Positions 1 through 12,447 of a stretch of 64,000 nt of DNA are shown here, piece by piece. Under the pieces are notes generated by a model. It was not told where the DNA came from, made no database searches, and was given only the letters and a program-made list of their open reading frames with translations. The stretch is from positions 17,231,029 through 17,295,028 of the forward strand of contig NC_092271.1 of assembly GCF_036320965.1 (NCBI RefSeq). The letters are read 5' to 3'. The DNA comes from Panulirus ornatus (taxonomy: Eukaryota; Arthropoda; Malacostraca; Decapoda; Palinuridae). The position numbers and the translations under genes were made by a program. Numbering within the stretch: position 1 is the first letter of the stretch; every line of letters starts with the position of its first letter.

Positions 1-506
1 ACATAGATGCACTCACGCATGCAGAAAGCAATCCAACACACCATCGTATTTCCTCTGGAGCTGATAACCTATAGACGTTCTCTCGCTGAGATGACCTGAT
101 GATCTTCACCAGCTTGATACTAGGGTGACAAGATATACCACCATCCCTGGAAAGAATTGCTAAGTTAAGGTATAAAAACGTATGTCCTCTTACATGATAT
201 TACGCTAACTAACCAGATTAATGTGATATACAGAAAAGGGTTGTGTCTTGAACGAAACAGGTGCTCACGTTCGTCATTCATTTCGCAATAGTGACCGTCA
301 GAGAACGGCCAAAACATGCTGCCAGTCATGGCCATCTGAGATGAAGAGAGGAAGAAGGTAATGTATGAGAAGAGGAAATGAAGAAATTAATCAGAGATCC
401 TCACATGTTTGTACGGCTTTGATTGTCTCGCTGCTCAAACAAGTGTTTTATGCTTTGTCAACCTTGTGTTAGGTCAGTCGCTAGGTTTTCTTTTAATGAC
501 TAGGAA

Positions 507-508
<2 letters not shown>
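1..508. other. Unique non-coding sequence
   Basis: I see no gene, RNA or repeat signature here. The sequence is mixed-composition and runs into the first TA tract. Confidence 0.5.

Positions 509-595
<87 letters not shown>
509..595. repeat. (TA)n microsatellite
   Basis: An uninterrupted alternating T/A tract of about 87 bp. The open frame that crosses it is only the Ile-Tyr translation of the tract. Confidence 0.97.
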
Positions 596-598
<3 letters not shown>

Positions 599-685
599 CT
601 AACGATACTGTGGTCGAGTAGTTATACTGCAAGTGACCAGTTAAGTTGTTTAAGAACAGACTGTAAAGAAATAAATACCATTGTC

Positions 686-1130
686 GATGATCCTTTTTAA
701 TAATCGGTTTGACAACCAGGTAATAAATTATAAAGTACGATGATCAACTGTTACAGTCAGTTATATGGTTTGATAATTATCCATTTCGTTAGAAGGTGAC
801 ATGGTTATACGATGATTGAATAACTAATTTCATCGATCAGGTGGTAAATTAATCTGGTAGGTGATGTGATCATGAGTCATTAGAACAAGTAATCGATCAT
901 ATGCTATGATGATTGATGAAGTAATACAACAATTAATTAGGTTTCTTGATAATCGACCATCTGATAATAACTTAGTTATGATAATCGATCAGGCTTGTAT
1001 GATGTCTAACCAAGTCTTACAAAAATCGATCAAGTTTGGATTATTATTAATCAACAGTTCAAAAGGTCATGATAATCGACCGACGTAAATTATGATAATC
1101 GGAGAGATGATTTGATGATCGGTCAGATGT
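686..1130 (+). repeat. Highly degenerate tandem repeat (ATCGATCAGG-like core)
   Basis: The core word ATCGATCAG and its one- or two-base variants recur near 834, 891, 952, 983, 1024, 1075, 1097 and 1119, usually preceded by TGATAA. Spacing varies from about 22 to 60 bp. I read this as an old, decayed tandem array. Because the spacing is irregular, a merely AT-rich low-complexity stretch is possible. Confidence 0.4.
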
Positions 1131-1398
1131 TATCTTGACGGGGTAAATAAACCTCAACTTCGTGAATTGCCTTCGCGACAAATCCTTTTAATCTGACGAT
1201 CAATCGATGATTAATCAAAAGGGACACGCCAGCTTATGTGAACCAGTAGAGGAAATACAGATATGACAAACACAGGAAACAAGAGACGAGTAGAACGTTA
1301 ATGGATATATGTAATAAAGCAAAAGAGATGTAGTGTAGACCTGAAGAGATGAAGAGATATGAAAGTGAATATAATCTCAAACATCGGAAAGATATATA

Positions 1399-1399
1399 A

Positions 1400-1458
<59 letters not shown>
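1399..1458. repeat. (CA)n microsatellite
   Basis: About 60 bp of alternating C/A with one CG interruption near the right end. The Val-Cys open frames on the minus strand are its translation. Confidence 0.97.
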
Positions 1459-1459
<1 letters not shown>

Positions 1460-1939
1460 AAACAAGATGCCGTTGATTAATATAATCAATCACCTTTAAC
1501 AGTAGGAAGACTGGACGAAGTGAAAGACGTAAACAGAATGAGGTAATCAGAGGTCATCTAACATCAACAGTTAGAATAACCCTCATATACACGTTCCTGA
1601 GGTGAAACATTTGGTCAGTGAAGCAAAGAAGAAAAAAATTATAATGATACCCAACACAGCCATGTATCCCCCAGCGATGAATGTTCTTCAGTGATACTGT
1701 AGCAAAGTTTTGTCATAATTGATGATAAATTAAGCTAAGACAGACAATCATGGATAGTAATGCAATTATGATTAGGTTTCACGTTTCGGACTAAAGTAAG
1801 GTCAAAGCTCTGTCATATGTTTGCCTAAGGTCAAGGGATTATGCACTGTGATGATGTAAGGTCATGGGATTTCCTTCGTGGTTATGGATAAGAAGGGAGC
1901 AGTAGAATCATCCATGTTCGAAACAAGTTCTCAGGGTTA

Positions 1940-2110
1940 TGGTACATGAGACATGTCCATATTGAGAGAGTATGTGGTCTTGGAATTATCCGTAATATCT
2001 GGAGGTCATAGAGATGTCTCCAGAGGTGATTCAAAGCTTGACCTTGACGGCTTTAACTACCTTGAGCAGTTAACGGATCTAAAACTCGAATAACCAATCA
2101 ACCAGGATTA
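1940..2110 (+). repeat. Dispersed hairpin repeat, copy 1
   Basis: This stretch shares the block TATGTGGTCTTRGARYTATC (about 1970-1990) and a CTTGACSTTGACGGC-type block (about 2038-2053) with the copy near 18.2 kb, in the same order and orientation. Between the blocks lies a different short hairpin, TCTGGAG...CTCCAGA, with a 13-nt loop. I do not recognise the family and it has no coding capacity. It is probably a non-autonomous mobile element fragment. Confidence 0.5.
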
Positions 2111-5100
2111 CTTTAAGTTCATATCAATACTCAATTTTTTTTTTAAGTGCCAATAGCATTCAATCACAAGTTTCAAGAATGAGGCTCAGATCTTCATCAC
2201 ATCCGTAGATCGAAATGAGACACATTAACATCCACGAATGACTGGTAAAAGTCGCCCCAGATCACGCATAAGAAAAGAATATGCTAAGAACAAGAAATCG
2301 AGCGAATTTGCGTCATCTCAGAGAGGTCTTAAGGTCGGACTAGTAAAGTTGACTTGGATAAACAGTTCAGGTGAACTACGTGAGGACAGGCCAGACTCTT
2401 CTGCCGAGGTATAATATGGCAGGTTCTAATTCATATATCTTTTGCCATGATAAACACATGCCTCACCAGGAAGGACTTTAATGTCTTTTCTGGGGATGGG
2501 AGGCGGAGCCAGGTGCGCGGGGGACCAGAGGCCTCTCGGTCGTCATCTATATATCTTTGCTGTCATCTTTCTCTTGTAAATAACTCATTTCTACCACTCT
2601 CCTCCGTCTAGAATTAGGATTTCAGACACGCAGGGCCATGGTTATCACTGAAAACTAACAGAAATGCAGGGAACAAACGAGTGAGCGGAGCATGTAGCGC
2701 GTACTGGCAACTGTCCGTGACGAGGGGATGTTTATATTGCCGCTGCCGTGGATTTAACCTGTTGCTCCGCTCTGGCTGCCTCATAGTCCACCTCTCTGGC
2801 TCCCAGCTGATCTCTGACCCACCGTCAGTCTCCCTACAAGGTAAGCCGGCCACCCCAAGTTTGACACGAAGATCTGGGGGATGTATACCAAAGGTTTTAT
2901 ACAGAAAAAAGAAGTAATGAATGACAGTGCAGCTATTACGACATCTTGAAGATCAGGGAGGTTTTGCAGTAGATTTGAGTTATTCATTTGTTCACAACAC
3001 AAGAAGGACGAAGCTAAAACCTCTAGAATTATAGTCTTAAGGTAACGTAGAGGAGTAGAAGGTTACATAACCATAACGAAACTTGTTTCGACCCTTTTTT
3101 TCGTGGAAGTTTCAGATAACTCTTACAGTGTCATAAGAACAAGAAAATTAGAGATTAATGTAAAGAAGCAAAATCCATTGGAAATAAACAGACTAACGAA
3201 AGTGAAGAAAGGAACTCGCAGGCCAATTAGTGTTCTAGAGTCTGGAGAGGAGGGATTAAGTCAATATTATTGTTTATAAATCTTGGACTCATTCTTAAGT
3301 GGGGGAAAAACACTTTAATTCGAATGACGCTTCCCAAGACGATGATTCATAGTCAGAATGGAAGGTTTACTAACACATTCTGTCACACCGTCACCCTCAG
3401 GCACTTTGAAGACCCTTCCAAGCACTCGTCCGTGATGTATACATTGTCCCAAAAGCACATAGTGAAGTAGAGAGGCTGGGGCTTGGTGCTTGGTGTGACC
3501 TAGATTGCTCAGTGTGTGTGTGTATAAGCGGGAATACTTGTAGCGGTAACTTTTGTTCACTGATATGCATCATGGGGGTTACAACCCAACATTTATGAAT
3601 ACAACAATGCGGAAATATTCCTTGAATCGAATCCCGTCTCTGGTCAGTACAAACTGTGTTTACCTTATGCATGTATTTCTTCTAACGCGGCAAACTATGA
3701 AGTTGTTAACATATATTATAATTTTTTAATGACAGTTTTGAGGATTATATCTAAACCAGCGTAGCTCTAAGCTAACCAGTTGCAGTGTAGAGCAGGAATT
3801 AAGTGGAAATCGTCAAAACTTGACAGTGGCGGAATTGCATAAACACTTACTGTTCACTACTGTATCAGGACTCATTCTTCGTCACCCACTAAACTGCTGC
3901 TTAAAAGTTTAGTTTTTGAAACTCTTCACGAGCCGTAAACCTATAGAAGTGTGGATCAAGATGTTCAAATCCCATTTAGCGGTCTGGCTTGAAGTCTTTA
4001 AGCCACTCGTCATACATGATGATGGTAGGGTTTGAAGGAGCGTGTGTTTGAACTTGAAGCAAAATGAAACAGAATTGAGAATTCCTGTCATTATCATTTT
4101 TTGCTTTCATTATGAATTCGACGGTTCATTGGAATCATTACTTTCTTGTTATCTTTTTTCGTTATCATACCAGTAGTCATTAAGGAAGCTATGAATAACA
4201 AACTAGCCAGTTCTTGTAGATCATTTAGAGGGAGAAAACATTCTCCTCTGTTTCCCAAACAAACCCGCCATCAAACGAAGAGAAAAATACATACATGGCT
4301 GATCATGGACGATGAAAACATCGTCTTTGTTCTGGTACTGACGGTTAGAACGTCGAACTTGCATGAAAACATTTCAGGTAAAAGAAGAGGTTGATGGCCT
4401 GTATATATCACAGAAATAATAAAGAAAAAGAAAAACGCGAAAGCTAGCGAACAAATTCTGGAGCATATTATTCCTGGCGCCTGAAACGTGGCTGGCGAGT
4501 CAGGTGTACCAAGCGATGTGTCATGTAGAAATAAATGAAGAAGAATCGTCTGAGAAAAGAGGACTCCGAATTTCTCGCTTTTGAGCCAAGTTTACGCGGC
4601 AAAAGTATAAAATGTCTACTTCATCATGGCAGCTTCCTCATTAGTGATCATGATGTTATATGGTTAGAGAATTCCCATGGTAAGTAATTTGGAAAAACAA
4701 GAGAAAACTTGAAGACAGAGGGAAAGAGAAAGATAATGAAGGAAGGACTTGGTTCCCCAAGGAACCACACATGACGGGTGATGCAGAACTCATCAATAAT
4801 GTTCATGGCTATATTTTCACCAGTGATGGCGTGTTTGCTATTGAGAAACTACTGATGGTACATCCTATTTCAATTGGAGGACTTGGTGTACCTCTGACAC
4901 CTTGTTATAGATCGGATGTACAAGGTTGAAGACAATGGACCCAGTTGTAGACGTAATGTTTGCACTGTATGAATGACACACCTAAGGTTATTACCAATGA
5001 TCATGGTACAAGGAAGAAAATAGGGGAATCAAATGCCATGATATATTACTAGTGGCTCAGGATATAACTTCGGTGTGGAAGTGATTTTAGCTTGTGGTAT

Positions 5101-5210
5101 ACGTAGTGCCGTGGAGAATCTGATTCCCCTGTGTGATATGTTTTGTTCATCTGAATCTCAACAAGAACTGACACTTGGAAAACAAGTAGGGTAATGCAAG
5201 AGCAAGCTAT
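2111..5210. other. Unique sequence, no gene recognised
   Basis: About 3.1 kb with only short open frames (under 95 codons), none with a recognisable motif. A GC-richer patch near 2.49-2.54 kb and a few short homopolymers are the only compositional features. I see no dispersed repeat I can name. Confidence 0.45.
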
Positions 5211-5216
5211 AAGCAA

Positions 5217-5550
5217 GGGACAAAGTATTGCGAGAGCTGACAAGAACGAATAGCCCTAAAGGTATGAACAAAAGTTAACTCTTATTAAGAGACACCATAG
5301 CGTAAGGGTGACCATAAACCAACTTTGAGAAAAAGGCACAATAGCGCTAGTGCAAATAAGAGCAGCGTCTTAGAAAGGCACACAATAGCGCAAGGATGAA
5401 TAAAAGCGGACTCTGGGAAAAGGATAATATCGCCCCAGCAAACAAAAGCCGCTTCTAAAAAAGACGAACAATTCGCAGTACAAGGAAACAAGAGCGCACT
5501 CTTAGGAAGAGACACAGTGGCGCCACAGAAGATAAAAAGCCGACTGTTTT
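5217..5550 (+). repeat. Degenerate ~44-bp tandem array
   Basis: Units begin at about 5289, 5334, 5377, 5421, 5461 and 5509 (spacings 45, 43, 44, 40, 48). Each has the order GACACAATAGCG, then an A-rich middle with AATAAAAGC, then ACTCTTRGA. A weaker extra copy or two lies upstream from about 5217. Units differ by many substitutions and small indels, so the array is old. The unit length is not a multiple of three, which argues against a repeat protein. Confidence 0.75.
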
Positions 5551-6194
5551 GCAGGACGACGGAGAAGCACAGCGATTAACACGCTACGTTCGAGCGTTTG
5601 GTCTGTCTTCCATCCTTAGCGATAAACGCTGGGTGTTACGGTCATGTGTTCCTCACTGAACAGATAACTCTGCCGGGTCATGATGTTCAACCCAGTGAAC
5701 CTCCTCTTGGTCGACTGGACGAGGGCAGAGAAGACCACACTGTGGCTGTAGAACAGACAAGTACAATCAGATGGTCCTAATCCTAACCTTGGATTAACCC
5801 TGGACTTAATTAGATAGGCCACTCTCCACTAGGGAGATGTCCACTATTTTTCCTTTTCTTTTAGCAACTGTAAACACTTCAAGAAAGCCCTTACCTTCGT
5901 ATGGAGTCAAAAGCGAGAAGATACAATGGTGACACAGTCTCTTTGAAATAGATAGATCTACTATAACAATGAGGGAACCAGTTTTCACACATGCGCATGA
6001 TAACACAGTGAATTACTTTGGTGAAGGCGTCTCTACGCTCTGTCAACGAAAGTCTTAGTCAGTCCTCAGTTACAACGCACAGTAGAGGAGTGAAAGCAAG
6101 TCCTTGTACCTTTGCAAATCTAATTCCAGCAGTGACTGTCACTCACTGGACGAGGATGAAGTGCAACGCTAAGTTAGTTCCAGCAATGACAACT

Positions 6195-6196
<2 letters not shown>
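5551..6196. other. Unique sequence, nothing recognised
   Basis: Short open frames only. No repeat or RNA signature seen. Confidence 0.4.

Positions 6197-6271
<75 letters not shown>
6197..6271. repeat. (GA)n microsatellite
   Basis: About 75 bp of uninterrupted GA. The Arg-Glu open frame covering it is an artefact. Confidence 0.97.
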
Positions 6272-6274
<3 letters not shown>

Positions 6275-6389
6275 CATGATGTAGCATCGAAACAGTTCAG
6301 TAAGTGCGGTACGACTTTAGCATTAGAAAATCACAAACGAACTAAAAGAGAGAACCAGTCTAAGAAACAAATTGATTAACTGACAAAGG

Positions 6390-6393
<4 letters not shown>

Positions 6394-6468
<75 letters not shown>

Positions 6469-6479
6469 CGTATATATAT
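6394..6479. repeat. (TA)n microsatellite with imperfect right end
   Basis: About 68 bp of pure TA, then an imperfect continuation with ACATATACGTAT, ending near 6479. Confidence 0.96.
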
Positions 6480-7307
6480 TGCATTGCAACAAAAAGGTAA
6501 GTACTTTTTATGTAAAAGATCATGAAAATGAAAGTTTACAACTATTACAAAAAGAAAAAAAAAGGAAAATCATAACTAACTGGTCAGATATGTAACGCAA
6601 CAAACCTTTGTACATACAACTTAAAACTTATCAAAATGTTTCCACCATTCTGGTAGTTGAAAGTGTGGGCCGTTCATTTCTAACATAATGAGTGGAGTAT
6701 AAGACAGATGAACTTTAGAAATGACATAGCCAAGTCATTGAGAACTAGAACATAGATTGTATGAACTTAGAAAACAACGGACTTAAAGACTTATAACCTT
6801 GAAATAGTGCAGTTAATCAAGTTTACGTAACCGTTTATTTCTGCCACAACGTAAATCAATGCTCTTTCAGCTATAAAAAGAAAAAGATGCGAAAGTATTA
6901 CAATAATGATGGACGGATCATTTTTATGCAGTATTTCATTCACTTATTTATTTTCTAATTTGTTTTAATTCCGTTATCAGATGATGATATGTATTTTCTC
7001 TAGGAGTAAAACATATTTGTAAATTTATCGTTATTTCGCCTGACATTTCAACGCCCCCTCCAGTATCAGTATCGTCTGTGTGGAGGCAGATGAATATCTG
7101 TAGAGGTCAGGGGTAATTGAAAGACGGTGTTACCGGACTCTGCCTGCTTGTGGCTACGCCGCGTGCGAAGAGTAGAGTACTTGGCGAGGTTGTGTCGTTG
7201 GAGACCGACAATCTCGTCGAGGTAATTCTTACTCCATCCTTTCCCTGCTACTGATTGTAACGCAAACGTGAAACTGTAGGGCCCTCTAGAAAATAGTGGA
7301 CCTGGTA
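6480..7307. other. AT-rich unique sequence
   Basis: No coding signature. The right part (7.06-7.30 kb) has more balanced base composition but no recognisable protein. Confidence 0.4.
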
Positions 7308-7312
7308 TTATG

Positions 7313-7355
<43 letters not shown>

Positions 7356-7447
7356 TAATAATGATAATAATGATAATGATAATAATAGTAATAGTAATAG
7401 TAGTAATAATGATAATAATGATAATGATAATAATGATAATAATAATT

Positions 7448-7479
<32 letters not shown>

Positions 7480-7489
7480 GATAATAATG

Positions 7490-7522
<33 letters not shown>

Positions 7523-7668
7523 CTGATAATAATGATAATAATGATAATAATGATAATAATGATAATAATGATAATGATAATAATGATAGTAATAGTAATA
7601 ATAACAATAACAATAATGATAGTAATAATAATGATAATAATGATACTAATAATGATAATGATAATAAT
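7308..7668. repeat. Trinucleotide (AAT/GAT)n array
   Basis: About 360 bp of TAA, TGA and TAG triplets kept in strict 3-bp phase. It starts as pure AAT, then becomes mixed GATAAT, GATAATAAT and short AGT runs. The long Ile/Met open frames on both strands follow from this phase and are not genes. Confidence 0.97.
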
Positions 7669-8383
7669 GCCAACAAAAACGACTGGCAATAAAACTAAAC
7701 GGAGAAGACTCACAAATTTTAAACCGACATTACGATTTAAAGAGCCAGTTAGATAATCCGCTTGTACATTTCAGGTATAGAATACCTTCTTATGATACTT
7801 TTTTCTGTGTGTTTAAGCAAGTGCACGTACTCAGAACAGGGTCGAACTATCAACTCACTAAGACAGAGTTGAAACGCTCTCAAAACACGACTGGCGTTTA
7901 AGAACACATAGTCATCTAGAAAATCTAACCACCTTTTGAGATATTTTTGAGGTTTCAAATTAAATCACCAGCCATCTTTTTTTTTTTTTAATCGGTGTGA
8001 TTTAGTAATATTTGAAAACGTACAACATCTGATGAGGCAGATATGTATCACGAAGCGGATGGAAATGAACTTTTCGAGATAGAGGAAGATGTTGAAATGG
8101 ACACAGCTGTTAGTAGTGGATCATTAGCATACAGCAGTGGAAGAGGTATGTATACGTATATGTGAATTTTGATTTTCTCTCGCCGGACCGAAAGCGTTAG
8201 AGTAACTGTAGGATTAATTAGATAATCATTTTCACTGCTCAAGCGTCCTAGCTTCGTCTCATCGATGTATATCAACTGACTTTTATATTTCTCTCTTGTG
8301 TCTCCCCTGATGATGTGATTATTACACGAAAGTGCACTTGGGAACTTTTCGTGTTTCATTTCCCCCGTGGACTCATAGGAATA
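7669..8383. other. Unique sequence, nothing recognised
   Basis: A T11 run lies near 7978-7990. Otherwise only short open frames without motifs. Confidence 0.4.
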
Positions 8384-8542
<159 letters not shown>

Positions 8543-8976
8543 AGCTTCTGTCTTCCCTAAGAAATAGGAACGACGTTGAATGTAACCATGTGAAAAGTTA
8601 CTTTGAGAATATAATTTTGTGTCCCCGAGTCAGGTTTTACTGGAAATCTGTCATTTGTAGGGTAATTTCATTTTGAGAATAATTTACATCTATCATTAAC
8701 CAATATTCACTTATTTACTGCGTATCTAACGGGACAAGAAAATATGGGTTATGGATAATTTAAGCAGGGATTTAAGCGTAGAATGATATGGACAGTGTGA
8801 AATCATGGCGAAAATTTTTCCATCTCATTTTTTCTTCTTTTTTTTTCGTGTGTTCACCGTTGGACTTTTCAATTAATAATTAGTTACTATATTTGGTAAC
8901 TTTACTCCCCAGTGGACGACAGTTTGATGCTATATACGAACATATTTGTGTGGCACAACATTAACAGTTAACCGAT

Positions 8977-8980
<4 letters not shown>

Positions 8981-9055
<75 letters not shown>
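8981..9055. repeat. (CT)n microsatellite
   Basis: 75 bp of pure CT. It is the reverse complement of the GA tract 113 bp downstream. Confidence 0.97.
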
Positions 9056-9058
<3 letters not shown>

Positions 9059-9162
9059 CAGTATCATATAAGCACAGAGGATTTAAAACATTTCACTCTT
9101 GTAATCATATGTATACATTAACTTGCAGGCGTGCTGTCTCTTCCAATATACTCGACCCTTGC

Positions 9163-9167
<5 letters not shown>

Positions 9168-9254
<87 letters not shown>
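9168..9254. repeat. (GA)n microsatellite
   Basis: 87 bp of pure GA, inverted relative to the CT tract at 8981-9055. Confidence 0.97.
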
Positions 9255-9256
<2 letters not shown>

Positions 9257-9361
9257 TCTTTCTGCTTTGTATTCGTCTGGAATACACTTGCCTCGTCTAG
9301 TACCCAGTACATTCTATTTGTATTAGCATTTGATATCGTCTTTCGTACAGTCACCTGTCGT

Positions 9362-9363
<2 letters not shown>

Positions 9364-9436
<73 letters not shown>
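9364..9436. repeat. (TA)n microsatellite abutting a SINE 5' end
   Basis: About 73 bp of TA ending exactly where the SINE begins. Confidence 0.97.
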
Positions 9437-9438
<2 letters not shown>

Positions 9439-9656
9439 CCCTGGGGATAGGGGAGAAAGAATACTTCCCACGTACTCCCTGCGTGTCGTAGAAGGCGACT
9501 AAAAGGGGAGGGAGCGGGGGGCTGGAAATCCTCCCCTCTCGGTTTTTTTTTTAATTTTCCAAAACAAGGAACAGAGAATTGGGTCAGGTAAAGGCCCAGT
9601 CCTCTGTTCTTAACGCTACCTCGCTGATGCGGGAAATGGCGAATAGTTTAAAAAAA

Positions 9657-9674
<18 letters not shown>
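9437..9674 (+). mobile_element. SINE-like element, family A, near full length
   Basis: The element begins TTCCCTGGGGATAGGGGAG and contains the block GTAGAAGGCGACTAAAAGGG. It has a self-complementary middle: GGAACAGAG near 9570 pairs with CTCTGTTC near 9602. It ends with CTACCTCGCTGATGCGGGAA, ATGGCGAATAGTTT and a 25-nt poly(A). The last ~60 bp recur at 25.9 kb and, with a longer part, inverted at 45.4 kb, so it is a dispersed family. From memory it resembles an abundant decapod repeat. No coding capacity. Confidence 0.8.

Positions 9675-9731
<57 letters not shown>
9674..9731. repeat. (TA)n microsatellite grown on the SINE tail
   Basis: 58 bp of TA continuing directly from the SINE poly(A) with no intervening sequence. 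Confidence 0.96.
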
Positions 9732-9734
<3 letters not shown>

Positions 9735-10652
9735 AAATCAATGTAGTAATCCCTACCGGTAGACGTGATCGGAATACATATTCTTTAGGGTCGAGGATGC
9801 CAGTTTTACCCAGAAGACATGTTTCGTATCTACTTCGAAAAGACAATTGATGGCAACATTTTTCCCCTTACTGTACTCATTATCTAGCAATGTACCACAA
9901 TGAAAAGAAGTGTACGTTAATATCCATTTGACTCACTTCATTATAAGAATCCACTATACCTTCGCTTGTATCAGCATAAGTGGAGTTTCAATCAACTTAG
10001 GAAACTATTTCCTTATAGCCCCACCCACGCCAGAGATTTCGAACAGTCTCATTTTCTGTCTGTCGCTTTTGTTCGCTTTTGATTAGGTCATACGAACCAG
10101 ACGAAGCAGCTAGATTTCTTTCCATGTTTTGTCTTGTCTACTTCCTGATTAAGACGACTGACGTCTTTTGACTGTACTCCACTCATCTCCGGCTATCTTA
10201 CATGCCTTCTGTAATCCTCTTGGTCTTGATGATAATATAACTAATTATTTGACCTTCACGGCAACTTGTACGACCAGCTACGTCTAATCATTCCTGATGT
10301 GATGTCATTTATCTAAGGCGAACTTCAGTATCACTGTAAGACATCTGTTTCTTTTTCCCCTACAGAAGTCGGTGATGGCTAAACCGTTTTCATATTCAAC
10401 TTGGTAGAGGAATTTATCCTTTTTATGGGGGGAAATATTTTTGTTGCTACTGTGATGATGTCTTAGCTACAGTATACTCGATACGTGCCCAAGCTTCTTG
10501 CTCTCGCCCTACCGTTAGTGTGTAAGGGCCAAGGGATGAATGCTAATACTCCCTCAGGTATAACTTCACTCCGATGTTAATGGTTTTACAGTGTTTTGCC
10601 TTCTAGACAGCATTCCTAAAAGTATATATTAACACACCCACACGTACGTACG

Positions 10653-10655
<3 letters not shown>
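9732..10655. other. Unique sequence, nothing recognised
   Basis: No gene or repeat signature seen in this stretch. Confidence 0.4.

Positions 10656-10735
<80 letters not shown>
10656..10735. repeat. (CA)n microsatellite
   Basis: About 80 bp of CA with one CG interruption. Confidence 0.97.
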
Positions 10736-10739
<4 letters not shown>

Positions 10740-10854
10740 GATGAGACACATTCCTTAGAAGATGAGAGGCACAAGTCGGTCGCGTCTTCTTTCACACTTA
10801 TGAAACACACAAGCGAAGGTGTTGAGAAAGAAAACGAGTGTTTGACAGCGTTGT

Positions 10855-10975
10855 GTATGTCTGTCTGTTCATACGTCTGTTAGTCCGTCAGTTTCTTTAT
10901 TTGTCTATCTACCTACCTGTCTGTTTGTCCGTCAGTTTCTTTACTTCTCTGTCTATCTACCTGTCTGTTTGTCTC
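10855..10975 (+). repeat. Two-copy ~43-bp tandem repeat in CTGT-rich DNA
   Basis: The phrase GTCCGTCAGTTTCTTTA occurs at about 10883 and 10926, each followed by a TCTATCTACCT block. This is one duplicated ~43-bp unit inside a CTGT/CTAT-rich run. Confidence 0.7.
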
Positions 10976-11208
10976 CTCCTCCAAACCTCAGAGGAAGGAC
11001 ACGCTACATGAAGGATAGACAGAGACAGTCAAGCCCCTAGTGTGAACGCAGTGTAACCACATACGTCACAGTCGTTCAAGACCAGGTCGTTGCTCATGGT
11101 AACGAGTCGGACGTGAACTCTAGAATTATAATCATCGCAATATAACATACCGGAGCCTCAGGATTTTCCTGTGAAGGTCAAGCGTCATCTCGTTGGTTCA
11201 AAGTACCT

Positions 11209-12045
11209 CTCATTATCTTCACCTCCTACCCTGTCTCATTATCTTCACCTCCTACCCTGTCTCATTATCTTCACCTCCTACCCTGTCTCATTATCTTCAC
11301 CTCCTACCCTGTCTCATTATCTTCACCTACTACCCTGTCTCATTATCTTCACCTTATACCCTGTCTCATTATCTTCACCTCCTACCCTGTCTCATTATCT
11401 TCACTTCCTACCTTGTCTCATTATCTTCACCTCCTACCCTGTCTCATTATCTTCACTCCTACCCGTCTCTTATCTTCACCTCCTACCCTGTCTCATTATC
11501 TTCACGTCCTACCCTGTCTCATTATCTTCACTTCCTACCTTGTCTCATTATCTTCACCTCCTACCATGTCTCATTATCTTCACCTCCTACCCTGTCTCAT
11601 TATCTTCACCTCCTACCCTGTCTCATTATCTTCACCTCCTACCCTGTCTCATTATCTTCACTTCCTACCATGTCTCATTATCTTCACCTCCTACCCTGTC
11701 TCATTATCTTCACCTCCTACCCTGTCTCATTATCTTCACTTCCTACCATGTCTCATTATCTTCACCTCCTACCCTGTCTCATTATCTTCACGTCCTACCC
11801 TGTCTCATTATCTTCACTTCCTACCATGTCTCATTATCTTCACCTCCTACCCTGTCTCATTATCTTCACCTCCTACCTTGTCTCATTATCTTCACCTCCT
11901 ACCCTGTCTCATTATCTTCCCCTCCTACCCTGTCTCATTATCTTCACCTCCTACCCTGTCTCATTATCTTCCCCTCCTACCCTGTCTCATTATCTTCACC
12001 TCCTACCCTGTCTCATTATCTTCCCCTCCTACCCTGTCTCATTAT
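11209..12045 (+). repeat. 26-bp minisatellite, 32 units
   Basis: The unit is CTCATTATCTTCACC followed by TCCTACCCTGT, and it repeats head to tail 32 times plus a partial copy. The 26-bp phase is exact from 11209 to 12038 except for three single-base losses in one unit (about 11455-11475). Variant bases (CACTTCC, CACGTCC, CCTTGT, CCATGT, TTCCCCTCC) recur in several units and some in blocks, as expected from unequal exchange. The unit lacks plus-strand stops, so all three plus frames stay open for 220-300 codons. Those frames are not evidence of a gene. Confidence 0.98.
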
Positions 12046-12076
12046 GAACACGACTCATTCATCATTGCTCCTGCTG

Positions 12077-12097
12077 TAACCTAACCTAACCTAACCT
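12077..12097 (+). repeat. Interstitial telomere-type repeat (CCTAA)4
   Basis: Four perfect consecutive units of CCTAA (TTAGG on the other strand, the common arthropod telomere repeat) lie 30 bp beyond the end of the 26-bp minisatellite. The block is short, so a chance origin cannot be excluded. Confidence 0.6.
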
Positions 12098-12447
12098 CTA
12101 CATCTCACAGAGCACGGATGATTGGGTATATTCCGTGGATGATAACTACAAAAAAGAAAAGAAAAGATAATCTACCACTCACGTAGATACGGTTAATCAC
12201 CCCTTCAAAAAGCATAACCAGGATTTTGCCGCCAGTTCTAATGGTACCAGTACCGGTGAATGGTAGCTCAAAAGACTATGCCCAGGTGGTTTTGTTAATT
12301 GGATCGTTAAGGTAATTCTCAGATCACCTTTAAAGCAATGCGTTGGGTGGAGCGACCGATCGTAATTTGTTTTCTTGATTCATTACCGTCGAGGGACAGA
12401 CTGATTGATGAAAACTCGTGGGATTTGAAAATGGCAAAGCTTCTAAA

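Noticed and set aside
7066..7713. 215-codon isoleucine-rich minus-strand frame
   Set aside because: It is the translation of the AAT/GAT array.
11171..12084. Three overlapping plus-strand open frames of 220-302 codons
   Set aside because: They are the three translations of the 26-bp minisatellite, whose unit has no plus-strand stop. No unique coding sequence flanks them.
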